This document shows positions 7,491 to 16,936 of a stretch of 64,000 bases of DNA, in pieces. Under the pieces are notes generated by a model. The model saw only the letters and a program-made list of their open reading frames with translations. It was not told the DNA's origin and ran no database searches. The stretch is from contig QFWI01000016.1 of the NCBI GenBank assembly GCA_003149345.1, forward strand, positions 62,001 through 126,000. The letters run 5' to 3'. This DNA is from Vampirovibrio chlorellavorus (GTDB lineage: Bacteria; Cyanobacteriota; Vampirovibrionia; Vampirovibrionales; Vampirovibrionaceae). The position numbers were made by a program, and so were the translations under genes. Every line of letters starts with the position of its first letter. Position 1 is the first letter of the stretch.

Positions 7491-8432
7491 TTAGGCCGGA
7501 ACCAGGGCTTTTAAAGAATCAACCAGCTCCTGGACGGCGTTGGCGGATTTACGCAGCTCTTGCAATTCAGCGTCGCTGAGCTTCAGCTCCACCACTTGCT
7601 CAATGCCGTTTTTGCCCAACTTGACCGGTACACCCACGTACAGGTCTTTAATGCCGTATTGGCCGGTTAAGTACACGGCGCAAGGCAGAATTTTCTTTTT
7701 GTCCTTGGCGATGGACTCGATCATTTCCAACACCGAGGCGCTGGGAGCGTAGAAGGCGGAACCGGTTTTCAGGTAGCCCACGATTTCAGCGCCACCGTTG
7801 CGGGCCCGATCCACGATTTTATCGATGGTAGCGGCGTCCAGGAAATCCGACAACGGAATGCCAGCCACGGTGGTGTAGCGGGGCAGGGGCACCATGGTAT
7901 CGCCGTGACCACCGAGTACAAAGCCCTGTACATCTTCTACCGATACATCCAGAGCTTCGGCGATAAAGGTTTTGTAGCGGGCGGAATCCAGTACCCCAGC
8001 CATGCCGAAGACCCGGTTGGAGGGGAAGCCGCAGGCTTGCAGAGCCACGTGGCACATAACGTCTAATGGGTTGGAAACCACAATGACCAAGGCATTGGGA
8101 GCGAATTTTTTGATGTTGTTGCACACATCGGTGACGATTTTGGCGTTGGTGGTCAGCAAATCATCACGGCTCATGCCGGGTTTGCGGGCAATACCGGCGG
8201 TCACCACCACGATATCGGAATCGGCGATGACCTCGTAGGTGTTGCTGCCCACTACACGGGTATCGTAACCGTAAATGGGGGCGGATTCCAGAATATCCAG
8301 GGCTTTGCCTTGGGGAATGCCTTCCAGAATGTCCACCACGGCCACGTGCTTGGACAATTCGGCTTCAGCCAAGCGCTGAACCAGCGTAGCGCCTACATTT
8401 CCGGCTCCAATGACGGAGATTTTATGAAGCAT
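7491..8432 (-). CDS. mdh: Malate dehydrogenase (LDH-like type)
   Basis: NAD-dependent interconversion of malate and oxaloacetate in central metabolism. The protein is 313 aa from ATG 8432, preceded by AAGGAG at good spacing. It has the nucleotide-binding GAGNVGATL at the N-terminus, the substrate-loop region [12 protein letters not shown] whose Arg residues mark malate rather than lactate specificity, VVSNPLDVM, and the catalytic His in GGHGDTMVP. The upstream AT-rich leader holds TGTTAGCAT, a possible extended -10. It is transcribed alone, divergent from the peptidase gene. Confidence 0.95.
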   Translation of the reverse strand: MLHKISVIGAGNVGATLVQRLAEAELSKHVAVVDILEGIPQGKALDILESAPIYGYDTRVVGSNTYEVIADSDIVVVTAGIARKPGMSRDDLLTTNAKIVTDVCNNIKKFAPNALVIVVSNPLDVMCHVALQACGFPSNRVFGMAGVLDSARYKTFIAEALDVSVEDVQGFVLGGHGDTMVPLPRYTTVAGIPLSDFLDAATIDKIVDRARNGGAEIVGYLKTGSAFYAPSASVLEMIESIAKDKKKILPCAVYLTGQYGIKDLYVGVPVKLGKNGIEQVVELKLSDAELQELRKSANAVQELVDSLKALVPA

Positions 8433-8560
8433 ACGGTGTCTCCTTAAAAAACTAAAAAGCCTCGATATGGGTATGCTAACACAACCGCCGGGGGAACCAC
8501 AAAAGCCGTTCTCCGCTGAAATCAGGGACAAGCGGGATGATTTTTGATAAGATTCAACCC

Positions 8561-9694
8561 ATGAGTAAGGTGCAAGTTGATTCTGAGCGGCTGCTTCAAA
8601 CCTTTTTGGAGATGGTGCGCATTGATAGCCCCAGTGGGGATGAGGCGGCTTTTCGGGCTTATCTGATTGAGCGTCTGACCGAAGTGGGCTTGACCGGGGT
8701 GACCGATGTCGGGGGCAATTTAATTGTGGATCTGCCCGCCCAGCATTGCGCCCACGATCGCATATTGGTTTTGTCTGGGCATATGGACGTGGTGCCGCCG
8801 TGCCACAACATTCAGCCGACCGTGCAGGAGGTTGATGGTGACCGGATTATTACTTCCGATAACACCACCGTACTGGGGGCCGATGATAAGGCCGGGCTGG
8901 CTCCCATTCTGGAAACGGTGTTTCTTTGTCTGCGGCACCAGTTGCCCATGCCCCGGCTGCGCCTGATCTTTACCACTCGGGAAGAAACCTCCCTCGGTGG
9001 GGCCAAAGACTTGTCCGATGAGAGCTTGCGGGCTGATTTCGCCATCACTCTGGATCATACCGGGCGGCAAGGGGTGATTATCAACCAGGCCCCCACTTAC
9101 ATTGAATTTGAGATTACCTGCCGGGGCAAAAGCGTGCATGCCGGTATTATGCCGGAGCAAGGGGTGAACGCCATTGTGTTTGCCAGTAAAGTCATTGAGC
9201 GCCTGCATCTGGGCCGGGTCGATGAGCAGACCACTTGCAACATCGGCTTTTTGACCGGCGGCAAGGCCACCAATATCGTGCCGGATTTGGCCACCCTTCA
9301 AGGGGAGTTGCGGGGCCATAACCCGCAAACGCTGGAAGCGGAGTTGGCCCATATCCAGCAAACCCTGGCGGAAGTCTCCGCAGCTATGCCAGGCACCAGT
9401 TACACGTTTACCCATTTCACCCAGTTTGAAGGCTACCACCTGGATGAAGCGCACCCCGGTGTGCAAAATTTGTTAAGTGCCGCTCGCGACACTGGCCTTG
9501 AGCCTCAGTTTATCCGCACCAACGGGGGCAGCGATAACAATATTTTCGTCAAGCGGGGCTTGCCCGGCGTGGTCCTCAGTGCGGGCTATATCGAGCCGCA
9601 CTCCCTGAAGGAGCGGGTGCGCTTGAGCGAGATGACCCTGTGTTGCCAGTTTTTACAAAACATATTGGAAACCTTTGCCCATGAGCCTTTCTGA
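8561..9694 (+). CDS. M20 family metallopeptidase, PepT-like
   Basis: Cytosolic zinc aminopeptidase or deacylase of the M20/M25/M40 clan, about 377 aa. The expected di-zinc ligands are visible in order: His in LSGHMDVVP, Asp in LGADDKAGL, the catalytic Glu pair in [10 protein letters not shown], Asp in TLDHTGRQG, and a C-terminal His in [11 protein letters not shown]. The dimerisation insert lies between. An ATG at 8537 adds eight residues; neither start has a clear ribosome site, and 8561 better matches the usual family N-terminus. It overlaps the Nudix gene by 14 bp, so the two are co-translated. PepT-like proteins often act on tripeptides; the substrate here is not determined. Confidence 0.88.
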   Translation: MSKVQVDSERLLQTFLEMVRIDSPSGDEAAFRAYLIERLTEVGLTGVTDVGGNLIVDLPAQHCAHDRILVLSGHMDVVPPCHNIQPTVQEVDGDRIITSDNTTVLGADDKAGLAPILETVFLCLRHQLPMPRLRLIFTTREETSLGGAKDLSDESLRADFAITLDHTGRQGVIINQAPTYIEFEITCRGKSVHAGIMPEQGVNAIVFASKVIERLHLGRVDEQTTCNIGFLTGGKATNIVPDLATLQGELRGHNPQTLEAELAHIQQTLAEVSAAMPGTSYTFTHFTQFEGYHLDEAHPGVQNLLSAARDTGLEPQFIRTNGGSDNNIFVKRGLPGVVLSAGYIEPHSLKERVRLSEMTLCCQFLQNILETFAHEPF

Positions 9695-10274
9695 ATTTTC
9701 CAAGCCTGAATCTTCGCAGCAGGTCACACTTGAGGAGAAAACCCTCAGTTCTCGGGTCATTCACACGGGCCGGGTGGCCAAGTTGCGGATCGATCAAGCC
9801 CTGCACCCTAGTGGGGCCACCGTGGAGCGGGAAGTGGTGGAGCATCCCGGTGGGGTGGTGGTTTGCCCCATTCTGGATGATGGGCGCCTTGTGTTTGTGG
9901 AGCAATGGCGCTATCCCTTGGGGCGCACCTTGCTGGAACTGCCCGCCGGTAAGCTGGATTGGCACAAGGGGGTGCCTGAAGATCCGGCGGAGGCCATCAA
10001 GCGGGAACTGTGGGAAGAAACAGGGTATCAGGCTCACCAATGGGAAGAACTGACCTACTTGTTTACCGCTCCCGGTTTTTGCGATGAAAAGCTATGGCTG
10101 TACAAGGCCACGGGTTTGTACAACGGTCACAAGGCCCATCAGCCCAGTGAGCATGAGTGGCTGGACGTGATTTTGCTGACCCCTGAGGAGGCCATGCGGA
10201 AAATTCGCGCTCGGGACATTGTGGACGCCAAGACGGTCTCTCTACTGTGCCTGTGTTTTCCCGGCTTGTTGTGA
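9681..10274 (+). CDS. Nudix hydrolase, ADP-ribose pyrophosphatase type
   Basis: Probably hydrolyses ADP-ribose or a similar nucleoside diphosphate sugar to AMP and a sugar phosphate. It is 197 aa with the Nudix helix EDPAEAIKRELWEETGY, which matches Ex7REUxEExGU, preceded by the family strand VVCPILDDGRLVFVEQWR and LELPAGKLD. A short insertion separates PAGK from the helix. The ATG at 9681 lies inside the end of the peptidase gene. The gene end overlaps the convergent membrane-protein gene by 33 bp, an unusually tight tail-to-tail arrangement. Confidence 0.9.
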   Translation: MSLSEFSKPESSQQVTLEEKTLSSRVIHTGRVAKLRIDQALHPSGATVEREVVEHPGGVVVCPILDDGRLVFVEQWRYPLGRTLLELPAGKLDWHKGVPEDPAEAIKRELWEETGYQAHQWEELTYLFTAPGFCDEKLWLYKATGLYNGHKAHQPSEHEWLDVILLTPEEAMRKIRARDIVDAKTVSLLCLCFPGLL

Positions 10275-11021
10275 GGGTGGCTTTGAGGGTTTCAGATACT
10301 TTTCGGGATGCTCGTAGCCTTCCATGGCTTTGGTGACTCCTCCCCAGGCGGCAAAGGAGCAAAACAGGCTGGGAATAAAAATCAATTGAGAGCCGGGCAG
10401 CCAGCAGGTAGCCAGGCAAATGGCCCCGCTGAGCAGTGCTTTTTTACCAAAATCTTTGCAAAACCCGTCTTTAACCCCTTGTTTGAGTCCTTTCCAGGCA
10501 GCGCTGCGCTTGTCTTTGCCGCTCCACGGTTTACCGTTTGTCGCCTGGGGCGTGGCAGGCGTTTTTGGGGCTCTGGGATGCTGATAATCCTGATAATGTT
10601 GGTGGCCTTTCATTGCTGAAAACATGGCATCAATACCCAACCACAGGGGAATGGTGAATAATTGGGAGCCGGGCATCCAACAGGTGGCCAGTGTGACGGC
10701 AGTGGCAATGGCCCCATTTTTGAGCCACCAGTCCTTACTGGTTAAATCGTGTTTCAGGGAGCGCCAGGCCCCGGTGAGGCGTTCCCCGCTGAAAAAGCCC
10801 GCTTGGGGGGCGGGGTTATCCACAGGGACTGTTCGGGGTTGTTTTCCGTTGAATTGAACGGAATCCACGAGTCGTTTGGGCTGCAACAGTTCCGCAGCCC
10901 GAGACAATGGGCGCAAGGGAATGGGTGGGCTAGCGCTCGGGGAGAGGCTTGGGTTGTGCTTGGAAATGACCATCTGTAAGCAGCATTCATTTTGTGTCGT
11001 TAAAAAAGATGCCAATGTCAT
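10242..11021 (-). CDS. Membrane protein with a duplicated hydrophobic module, unknown
   Basis: The protein is 259 aa if started at ATG 11021; ATG 10973 is an equally possible start, and neither has a clear ribosome site. The N-terminal ~90 residues are polar and Pro/Ser-rich. Two related hydrophobic modules follow, each carrying LATCW(M/L)PGSQL..IP, then an aromatic/charged stretch (AMKGHQHYQDYQHP and AMEGYEHPEKYLKP), separated by a Pro/Lys linker. The tail is Lys/Pro/Gln-rich. This looks like an internally duplicated protein with two membrane hairpins. I know no family with this motif. Confidence 0.65.
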   Translation of the reverse strand: MTLASFLTTQNECCLQMVISKHNPSLSPSASPPIPLRPLSRAAELLQPKRLVDSVQFNGKQPRTVPVDNPAPQAGFFSGERLTGAWRSLKHDLTSKDWWLKNGAIATAVTLATCWMPGSQLFTIPLWLGIDAMFSAMKGHQHYQDYQHPRAPKTPATPQATNGKPWSGKDKRSAAWKGLKQGVKDGFCKDFGKKALLSGAICLATCWLPGSQLIFIPSLFCSFAAWGGVTKAMEGYEHPEKYLKPSKPPSQQAGKTQAQ

Positions 11022-11267
11022 GGCACCAACGGAGAAAAACCGCTGCGACGATTTTGTTGCGCTCGGTTCAGTTGGTGGAGGGCAGATTGGATAGGATAGG
11101 GGGGGGTGGGGGTAGGAATATTCCGGCCAGGCCTATGACTACCAGCCGTGGACGGGGTAAAATAGAAAGACACTTTCCGCAATCCAGCCATGAGGCTACT
11201 TACGTGAATCGCTGGTCGATGGCTGGCCGGGAGGGTTATGCGGGTGTTCAAATCGGAGGGCTTATGT

Positions 11268-12056
11268 ATGTCCAGTTTGCCAGTGTCTAGCTCACCAAAA
11301 ACAGGGTCAAAAGGGGCGAGAACGGTATTATCGGTGGAAGAGCGGTTGTTTGTGGCCCTGGACTACCCGGATGCACCCAGTGCGCTGGCCTTGGCCGAGC
11401 GCCTGGCTCCCTTGGGCGTCAGCTACAAGATTGGCCTGCAACTGTTTTACGCCGAAGGGATGGCCGTAGTGCGTCAATTACGGCAGTTTGGCAAAACCGT
11501 GTTTGTGGATCTCAAATTGCACGATATTCCCAATACGGTGGCCGGGGCGGTGGATTCCCTGGTCAGCCAAGGGGTGGGTTTTTTGAATATGCACACCCAA
11601 GGCGGCCCGGAGATGATGCGGGCGGCGGTGACCTCGGCCCGGCAAGCGGCCAGCCGATTGGGGCAAGCGCCTCCCACACTGATTGGGGTGACGCTGCTGA
11701 CCAGCCTTTCCGAGCATGCTTTGAATGAATTCCTCTTTGTGGAAGGGGTCTCCGTGGGAGAGTATGTGCAGCATCTGGCCATGCAGGCCAAAAAGGCCGG
11801 GCTGGATGGGGTGGTTTGCTCGGCGCAGGAGGCCCCCTTGATTCGGGCGGCATGCGGCCCCGACTTTTTACTAGTCACCCCGGGCATTCGTCCCGCCGGA
11901 GTGGGGGAGCAAGATCAGGCCCGGGTCATCACCCCGGCGCAGGCCCTTCAAAATGGCTCAGATTATCTGGTGATTGGCCGTCCCATCACCGGGGCCAGCG
12001 ATCCGGTGGCCGCCACGCAGGCCATTCTGGATGAAATGCGTGGGGCGTTGGCGTGA
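11268..12056 (+). CDS. pyrF: Orotidine 5'-phosphate decarboxylase
   Basis: Last step of UMP synthesis. ATG 11268 is chosen because CGGAGGG lies 7 nt upstream; an earlier ATG at 11238 lacks one. The protein is about 262 aa with a ~25-residue Ser/Lys-rich extension before the type 1 core, which starts at ERLFVALDYPDA. The active-site signature VFVDLKLHDIPNT lies near residues 79-90, and VTPGIRP and the phosphate-binding DYLVIGRPIT are at the C-terminal end. A TAAAAT -10-like box occurs at 11158-11163. The stop overlaps the GTG of the amidase gene, so the two are translationally coupled. Confidence 0.93.
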   Translation: MSSLPVSSSPKTGSKGARTVLSVEERLFVALDYPDAPSALALAERLAPLGVSYKIGLQLFYAEGMAVVRQLRQFGKTVFVDLKLHDIPNTVAGAVDSLVSQGVGFLNMHTQGGPEMMRAAVTSARQAASRLGQAPPTLIGVTLLTSLSEHALNEFLFVEGVSVGEYVQHLAMQAKKAGLDGVVCSAQEAPLIRAACGPDFLLVTPGIRPAGVGEQDQARVITPAQALQNGSDYLVIGRPITGASDPVAATQAILDEMRGALA

Positions 12057-13894
12057 CCCGTCATCCCGCTCAGGCCACCCAGATTCAGGTGGTCTACCCC
12101 CACCCGGAGCATGTGGTTTACGAGGACAGCACCTTCCTGATGGGGTCGGTGCGCCAGGCGCCTGCCGGGGCCAAGCTGTATTTTAACGGGAAGCCGGTAC
12201 CCCTTTCCCCTAAAGGGTTTTTCGCCTGGAAGATTCCTATTCGGGCGGGCATGAATCCCATTCAGTTGGAAGTGCGGACCCATACGGCCACCCCCCCCAT
12301 CGCTCAGGCCCTATTTGCTTTAAAAGGCCAACCCTCCCTGGAGGTTTTGCCCAAGTCGCCTTTGGCTATCAATGAGGAAGCCCTGCAACCGGCCCATGAT
12401 CTCTGGCTGATGCCCACGGATACCCTGACGGTGGCTTGTTTGGCCAGCGAGGGGGCTCAGGTGAGCTTTACCATTCCCGGCTGGGTGGAGACTCCCATCC
12501 CGGTGCCGCCTTATCTTGGTGATGAGCCTTATTTGGATACCCGTGAAGTTATTTTTTCCCAAAAACATTGGACGGCCCCGCGCATTCCCACCCATGGGTA
12601 TTATCAGGCCCGGGTGCCGGTGGCGGCCTTGTTGCGGAATCATTCTGGGTTGCAGAATCATTCTGGGTTGCAGAACCATTCTGGAAGCCTTCCCCAGAAG
12701 GCGGCCATTGTGCTTCAGGTGCAATCTGGAACGCACAGCCTGAAAAAAACAGTGCCGGGTTGCCTGACGGTGTTGACCGCCCCCAAAGCCGCTGTCTTGA
12801 AAACCGATCGGGCGGTCACCCGTAAGAGCCCTCCCAACGGGAATCGCTTGACTCCTCAGCGAGCGAACACCGCCGTGTGGGTGGATGGCTTGCAAACGGA
12901 GTGGGCTCGGGTGGTCTTGAGTCCAGAAGAACATTGCTATGTCCCGCTGGATGCCCTGACTTTTTTGCCGACTGCTACTGGGGCCAGCCCCCTGGTCTTG
13001 GGTGGCATCCACACAGAATCCTTGGGCAGTACCGACTCCCGGGTGCGCTTGCGTTTTCAGCAAAACCCGGCACAGGCCTGCCCCATTCAGCTGGAAAGCA
13101 TCCCCTCGGAGCGCATGGATCGCTTGCAAGTGCGACTGTATGGGGTGTGTGGACCTTACGATTTTATTCAGACGCCGCCGGATGATGCGGTGGTGCGGCA
13201 AATTCACTGGCGAGCGGTGGCCGACACCGTGTTGGAGTTTTGGATTGACCTGAAGCGGCCCTTGATTGGGTACGATTACGCCTGGCAGGATGGGGAATGG
13301 CAGATTCAGGTGCGAACCCTCCCTCGACAGATGGCAGATGTGAACATTCTGATTGACCCCGGCCATGGCGGGGCTGAATGGGGTTCCACCGGGCTGAATG
13401 GCCTGCCGGAGAAACAACTCAACCTGACGGTCAGCCGTCTGTTGCGAGACGCCTTGTTGCAGGCAGGCTTTCAGGCTTCACTGACCCGCAATAGCGATCA
13501 GACCCTCTCTTTGCAAGACCGTGGGGATCAAGTGATCCACACGCAGCCGCATATGGTGTTGAGTGTGCATCACAACGCCCTGCCGGATGGGCGTGATCCG
13601 TTGAAGGCGGAAGGGGCCTGCTGTTTCTACTACCACGCTTTTTCCAGGCCCTTGGCCCAAAAATTGCTGCAAGGCCTCACCGAGCCGGTGTCTGGCTATC
13701 AGACCATTCCCAATTACGGGCTGTTTGATGACAGCCTGTACATGACCCGCATTCATCAGGCGCTGGCTGTGCTGATTGAAGTGGGCTTTTTTACCAATCC
13801 CACCGAATTTGAACGGCTAATCGATCCGGCTTTCCAGCAGCAAGTGGTGGCCCGGTTGGTCTCGGCGCTAAGGTCTTACTGCTTACTAGCTTAG
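12053..13894 (+). CDS. N-acetylmuramoyl-L-alanine amidase (Amidase_3)
   Basis: Predicted zinc amidase that cleaves the lactoyl-peptide bond of murein, 613 aa. The C-terminal ~180 residues carry the Amidase_3 fold with LIDPGHGGAEWG (first His), GLPEKQLNLTV (Glu), LSVHHNALPDG (second His) and IEVGFFTNPTEFERL (catalytic Glu). The first ~60 residues form an Ig-like module (VYPHPEHVVYEDSTFLMGSV), and the middle resembles the AMIN-type region of such enzymes. No typical signal peptide is visible at the GTG start, which overlaps the pyrF stop (GTGA), so export is unexplained. A NHSGLQ tandem repeat sits near residues 196-211. Confidence 0.85.
   Translation: MTRHPAQATQIQVVYPHPEHVVYEDSTFLMGSVRQAPAGAKLYFNGKPVPLSPKGFFAWKIPIRAGMNPIQLEVRTHTATPPIAQALFALKGQPSLEVLPKSPLAINEEALQPAHDLWLMPTDTLTVACLASEGAQVSFTIPGWVETPIPVPPYLGDEPYLDTREVIFSQKHWTAPRIPTHGYYQARVPVAALLRNHSGLQNHSGLQNHSGSLPQKAAIVLQVQSGTHSLKKTVPGCLTVLTAPKAAVLKTDRAVTRKSPPNGNRLTPQRANTAVWVDGLQTEWARVVLSPEEHCYVPLDALTFLPTATGASPLVLGGIHTESLGSTDSRVRLRFQQNPAQACPIQLESIPSERMDRLQVRLYGVCGPYDFIQTPPDDAVVRQIHWRAVADTVLEFWIDLKRPLIGYDYAWQDGEWQIQVRTLPRQMADVNILIDPGHGGAEWGSTGLNGLPEKQLNLTVSRLLRDALLQAGFQASLTRNSDQTLSLQDRGDQVIHTQPHMVLSVHHNALPDGRDPLKAEGACCFYYHAFSRPLAQKLLQGLTEPVSGYQTIPNYGLFDDSLYMTRIHQALAVLIEVGFFTNPTEFERLIDPAFQQQVVARLVSALRSYCLLA
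12638..12684 (+). repeat. 18-bp tandem repeat inside the amidase gene
   Basis: AATCATTCTGGGTTGCAG occurs twice exactly, followed by a partial third copy with one change. It encodes NHSGLQ repeats in frame, so copy-number change would not shift the frame. Confidence 0.8.
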
Positions 13895-14035
13895 AGACTA
13901 TCCGAAAAGCCTCCATTTCGGGTGTCTACTGCGTTCGTGCGCTGCTCAGCTTCGTTACTTATCAGTATAAGCGCCTTGCTTGCGCTGCTCCGGCCTTGTA
14001 GCCACGCCGACCTGAAAACTTTTTGGATAGTCTCT
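13893..14035. repeat. Palindromic repeat element, copy 2, overlapping purD
   Basis: Terminal inverted repeats AGAGACTATCCGAAAAG and CTTTTTGGATAGTCTCT (17 bp, one mismatch) bound 143 bp. The interior has further inverted GC-rich segments (CTGCGTTCGTGCGCTGCTCA). One end touches the amidase stop codon; the other lies inside purD and supplies its last codons and stop. The architecture is like the other three elements, but the interior core is clearly less similar. Confidence 0.7.
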
Positions 14036-15301
14036 TAGGGCCATGGCGGGTTCGGCGGCAATGTCCCGGCGGTAGTATTTGCCATCAAAGCGAATTTGTC
14101 CGGCAATCTCGTAGGCCTTTTGCCGGGCCTCGGTTAGGGTGGGGGCGATTCCGGTCACGTTCAACACCCGTCCGCCAGCGGTGACTTTGCTCTGATCCGG
14201 CAGAACCTTGGTTCCGGCGTGAAAGATATGCACATCGTTGCTCAGGTACTGGGGAAAGAAAATAGGCGTGCCGGTGGGGTAGTGGCCGGGGTAGCCGCCT
14301 GCGGTCAAAACCACAGTCATGGCGCACTGATCTTGCTTAAAGCAAATGCCGGTGTCGGCGTAGCGGTGCAATTCGCCCTGGACGGTGGCCAACATCAAGT
14401 CCACAAGGTCATCCGCCAGCAGGGGCAGTACCACTTGGGTTTCCGGGTCGCCAAAGCGGGCGTTGAATTCAACGACTTTCGCTTCCCCTTCTGGGGTAAC
14501 CATGAGTCCTGCGTATAAGATGCCTTTATAATTAATGCCTTCCGTTTGCAGGGCCTTGAGGGCCGGTTCTAATACGCTTTTTTGAACCGTTGCAATCAGA
14601 GCAGGGGTGGCCAGCGGCACCGGGGCGTAAGCGCCCATGCCCCCGGTGTTGGGGCCGGTGTTGTTTTCACCCACTTTTTTGTAATCCTGGGCCGCAATGC
14701 AGGGCAAAATGGTTTGTCCATCGCAAAAAGCCAGAATGGAAAGCTCTTGCCCCTGCATGAACTCCTCGATCACCACCGGCATTTCTTTTTGGAAAGCGTT
14801 GGCGATGGCCTGCTCCGCCTCAGAGAGCGTTGGGGCGATGGTGACGCCTTTCCCTGCCGCTAAGCCATCTTCTTTAATCACGTAAGGGGCGGTAAAATCT
14901 TGCAGGGCTTGCAACGCCTCTGCTTGGGTCTGGCAAAAGCGATACCCGGCGGTGGGGATGTTCGCTTTGGCCATCAGGGCTTTGGCAAAGGCTTTGCTGG
15001 ATTCCAGCTGGGCCCCGGCCTGGGTGGGGCCAAAAATGGCCAGCCCTTTTTCCTGAAAGCGATCCACAATGCCCAAGGATAGTGGCAATTCCGGGCCCAC
15101 AATGGTCAGATCAATCCCTTCCCGCTCGGCGAAAATCAGTAACCCCTGAATATCAGCAGGTTCAATGTCCAGGCGCTGCCCCAGTTCCTGCATGCCAGGG
15201 TTGCCCTGGGCAAAGTACAGCTGCGGCTGATGCCTGCTTTGGGATAAAGTCCAGGCGATGGCGTGTTCTCGTCCGCCGTTGCCGATGAGGAGAATTTTCA
15301 T
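13955..15301 (-). CDS. purD: Phosphoribosylamine-glycine ligase
   Basis: Purine synthesis enzyme joining glycine to phosphoribosylamine with ATP (GAR synthetase). It opens with MKILLIGNGGREHAIAW, followed by the ATP-grasp region (YVIKEDGLAAGKGV), the signature FNARFGDPETQVVLPLL and the C-terminal DGKYYRRDIA. At 448 aa it is about 20 residues longer than usual. The extra tail from about residue 423 (LRDYPKSFQVGVATRPEQRK) is encoded by the palindromic element at 13893-14035. The conserved fold ends before this tail, so activity should be kept. A hairpin (ATGATGG/CCATCAT, about 15325-15361) lies in the 5' leader. Confidence 0.95.
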   Translation of the reverse strand: MKILLIGNGGREHAIAWTLSQSRHQPQLYFAQGNPGMQELGQRLDIEPADIQGLLIFAEREGIDLTIVGPELPLSLGIVDRFQEKGLAIFGPTQAGAQLESSKAFAKALMAKANIPTAGYRFCQTQAEALQALQDFTAPYVIKEDGLAAGKGVTIAPTLSEAEQAIANAFQKEMPVVIEEFMQGQELSILAFCDGQTILPCIAAQDYKKVGENNTGPNTGGMGAYAPVPLATPALIATVQKSVLEPALKALQTEGINYKGILYAGLMVTPEGEAKVVEFNARFGDPETQVVLPLLADDLVDLMLATVQGELHRYADTGICFKQDQCAMTVVLTAGGYPGHYPTGTPIFFPQYLSNDVHIFHAGTKVLPDQSKVTAGGRVLNVTGIAPTLTEARQKAYEIAGQIRFDGKYYRRDIAAEPAMALRDYPKSFQVGVATRPEQRKQGAYTDK

Positions 15302-15650
15302 GGGCTGTTGAACCTATTGACTTAATGATGGACTGACTGCTGGGGCTTTGTCCCCCATCATAGGGCAAACCTAAGGGCTTGAGTAGTCTGCTTGAGGCGT
15401 CTGAATGTCTGCAGTTGAGAGATGCGTGGCGGAATGGGATAAGAGCAGAATCATTGTGTGGGGCTTGGTCCTGCGTGCTTAACAAAACTATAGATTGACT
15501 TGGATGAGGGCAATTCCTGAGATTCAGAGTGCTTTATGAGTCGAGAATATCAATAAATTCAGGCCTTTTTAGCCAGTCAGCCTCGCAAGATTTTGAGTTC
15601 AGCAAGCACAGGATTTTATTTGAAATTTTAATTCACAAGGAGCTTTAAGA
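15302..15650. other. Gene-free region between purD and the 391-aa gene
   Basis: Divergent intergenic space of 349 bp. It contains a hairpin near 15325-15361 close to the purD start and a TTGACT at 15496-15501 without a good -10. The plus-strand leader just before 15651 is AT-rich. I see no small ORF with a ribosome site, no tRNA and no palindromic element. Confidence 0.5.
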
Positions 15651-16826
15651 ATGGTGACTGCTCGTTTATTTGGTCAAATTGCCTTGAGTGGTTCAGTGCG
15701 CAAAAAAATTAGTACGGCTTTATATCAGGAATACTCGCAAGCCGCCCGTCAGTTAAAACGTTCGGGTGTATTGAACGGCCTTGAGGCTGAGTTAAAGGTA
15801 AAAGCTAACAAGGCATTCCCTGGAAGTACTGCTCAGGATTATATCCAGTTGGCTTACAAGGACGCCAAGGGAAAAGTGCAGAAGATCGCATTGCAGCCTC
15901 GGGATGTAAGAGGAAGTGTCTCCGTTATTGATTATTTGAGAAGCGCGCTGGAAAAGGCCGAGGGCTTCAATGCGGATGATATTCGGCGGGGTATGGCCCA
16001 CAGTAAAAATTATCAGGCGTATCGGGCTGCTCTGACCCAAAACGGACAGTTAGTCAACAACTTGCCCGAAAATACCAGTGTTAAATTTAAGCGTTCATTC
16101 CTTACTGGGCGTAAATTGGCTAAAATTTCAGTACCGACCTTCAATGAAGAGGGTGCGGTGACAGGTTGTCTTCAGCAAGTGCTTAAAAAGTCCAGAGGTG
16201 CTCAAATGCCTCAGTTTGTGAATGAAGCCCTGGAACACGCCAATTTGGTTTTTGAAAACGCCATCAACCCTCATGATTTGTTGTCGGCTCGCCAAATTCA
16301 GCAAGAGGCAAAACAGGTTAAGCAGACTTACGTACAAACTGCGGCGAAGGGTCTAAAAAAGCCCTGGGCTAAAACGCAACAGCAAGTGCAGGCGTTAATA
16401 GATACCCCCTCTCGAAGTATTGAGGAAAATACCCAACGCTTACTGGAGATCCAATCGTCTTATAAAAAGGCAGAGGAAAAGGTGGGCCGGGTTGCTCAAC
16501 GTCAACAGCAGTTTAAATATCTCAATCGGGAGTTTGACCAGTTGGCTCAATTAGCGGCACGCTCTCCCAGCCGTGGGGCCGCTGAAATCAATCTGGCTCA
16601 GCAAAAGCAAAAGGCCGTGACTGCTTATCACAAGATGCAGGCTAGTCTTGGTAACACAATTAAGACCAAGTTCCGTCAGGACTTCGCCAGGGCCAATCAG
16701 CAATTTCCGCAGAGTCAGGCCGAAACCCAGACCCCTGGTTTGTTGAGCCGCCTTTATGATCGTTTGCCCACTCGGGCTGGCATTCAAAGCGCTTTGCAAG
16801 GGCTACTTGAATATGTAGGTGGTTAA
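15651..16826 (+). CDS. Hypothetical protein, 391 aa, coiled-coil-rich
   Basis: The start has AAGGAG 7 nt before the ATG. The protein is basic, Gln/Lys/Ala-rich and almost entirely helical in character, with a long likely coiled coil from about residue 215 to 345 (QIQQEAKQVKQTYVQ and KYLNREFDQLAQLAAR). It has no signal peptide or membrane segment. The composition recalls effector or structural proteins, but I recognise no family. It stands alone between purD and the kinase gene, with a strong terminator behind it. Its coding sequence is more AT-rich than its neighbours, which could reflect later acquisition. Confidence 0.75.
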   Translation: MVTARLFGQIALSGSVRKKISTALYQEYSQAARQLKRSGVLNGLEAELKVKANKAFPGSTAQDYIQLAYKDAKGKVQKIALQPRDVRGSVSVIDYLRSALEKAEGFNADDIRRGMAHSKNYQAYRAALTQNGQLVNNLPENTSVKFKRSFLTGRKLAKISVPTFNEEGAVTGCLQQVLKKSRGAQMPQFVNEALEHANLVFENAINPHDLLSARQIQQEAKQVKQTYVQTAAKGLKKPWAKTQQQVQALIDTPSRSIEENTQRLLEIQSSYKKAEEKVGRVAQRQQQFKYLNREFDQLAQLAARSPSRGAAEINLAQQKQKAVTAYHKMQASLGNTIKTKFRQDFARANQQFPQSQAETQTPGLLSRLYDRLPTRAGIQSALQGLLEYVGG

Positions 16827-16879
16827 CGTTATCCATAAAACGTTCTTAAGAACCTGAATAACCCTGAATAACAAAGTCT

Positions 16880-16910
16880 AAAAGCCCGGTGGAGAATTCG
16901 CCGGGCTTTT
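16880..16910. terminator. Bidirectional intrinsic terminator
   Basis: AAAAGCCCGG and CCGGGCTTTT form a perfect 10-bp stem around GTGGAGAATTCG... between convergent genes, with A/T runs inside both arms. It serves the 391-aa gene and the kinase gene. Confidence 0.85.
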
Positions 16911-16936
16911 GCCTTCTGTAATTTCATGAAGGGTTA

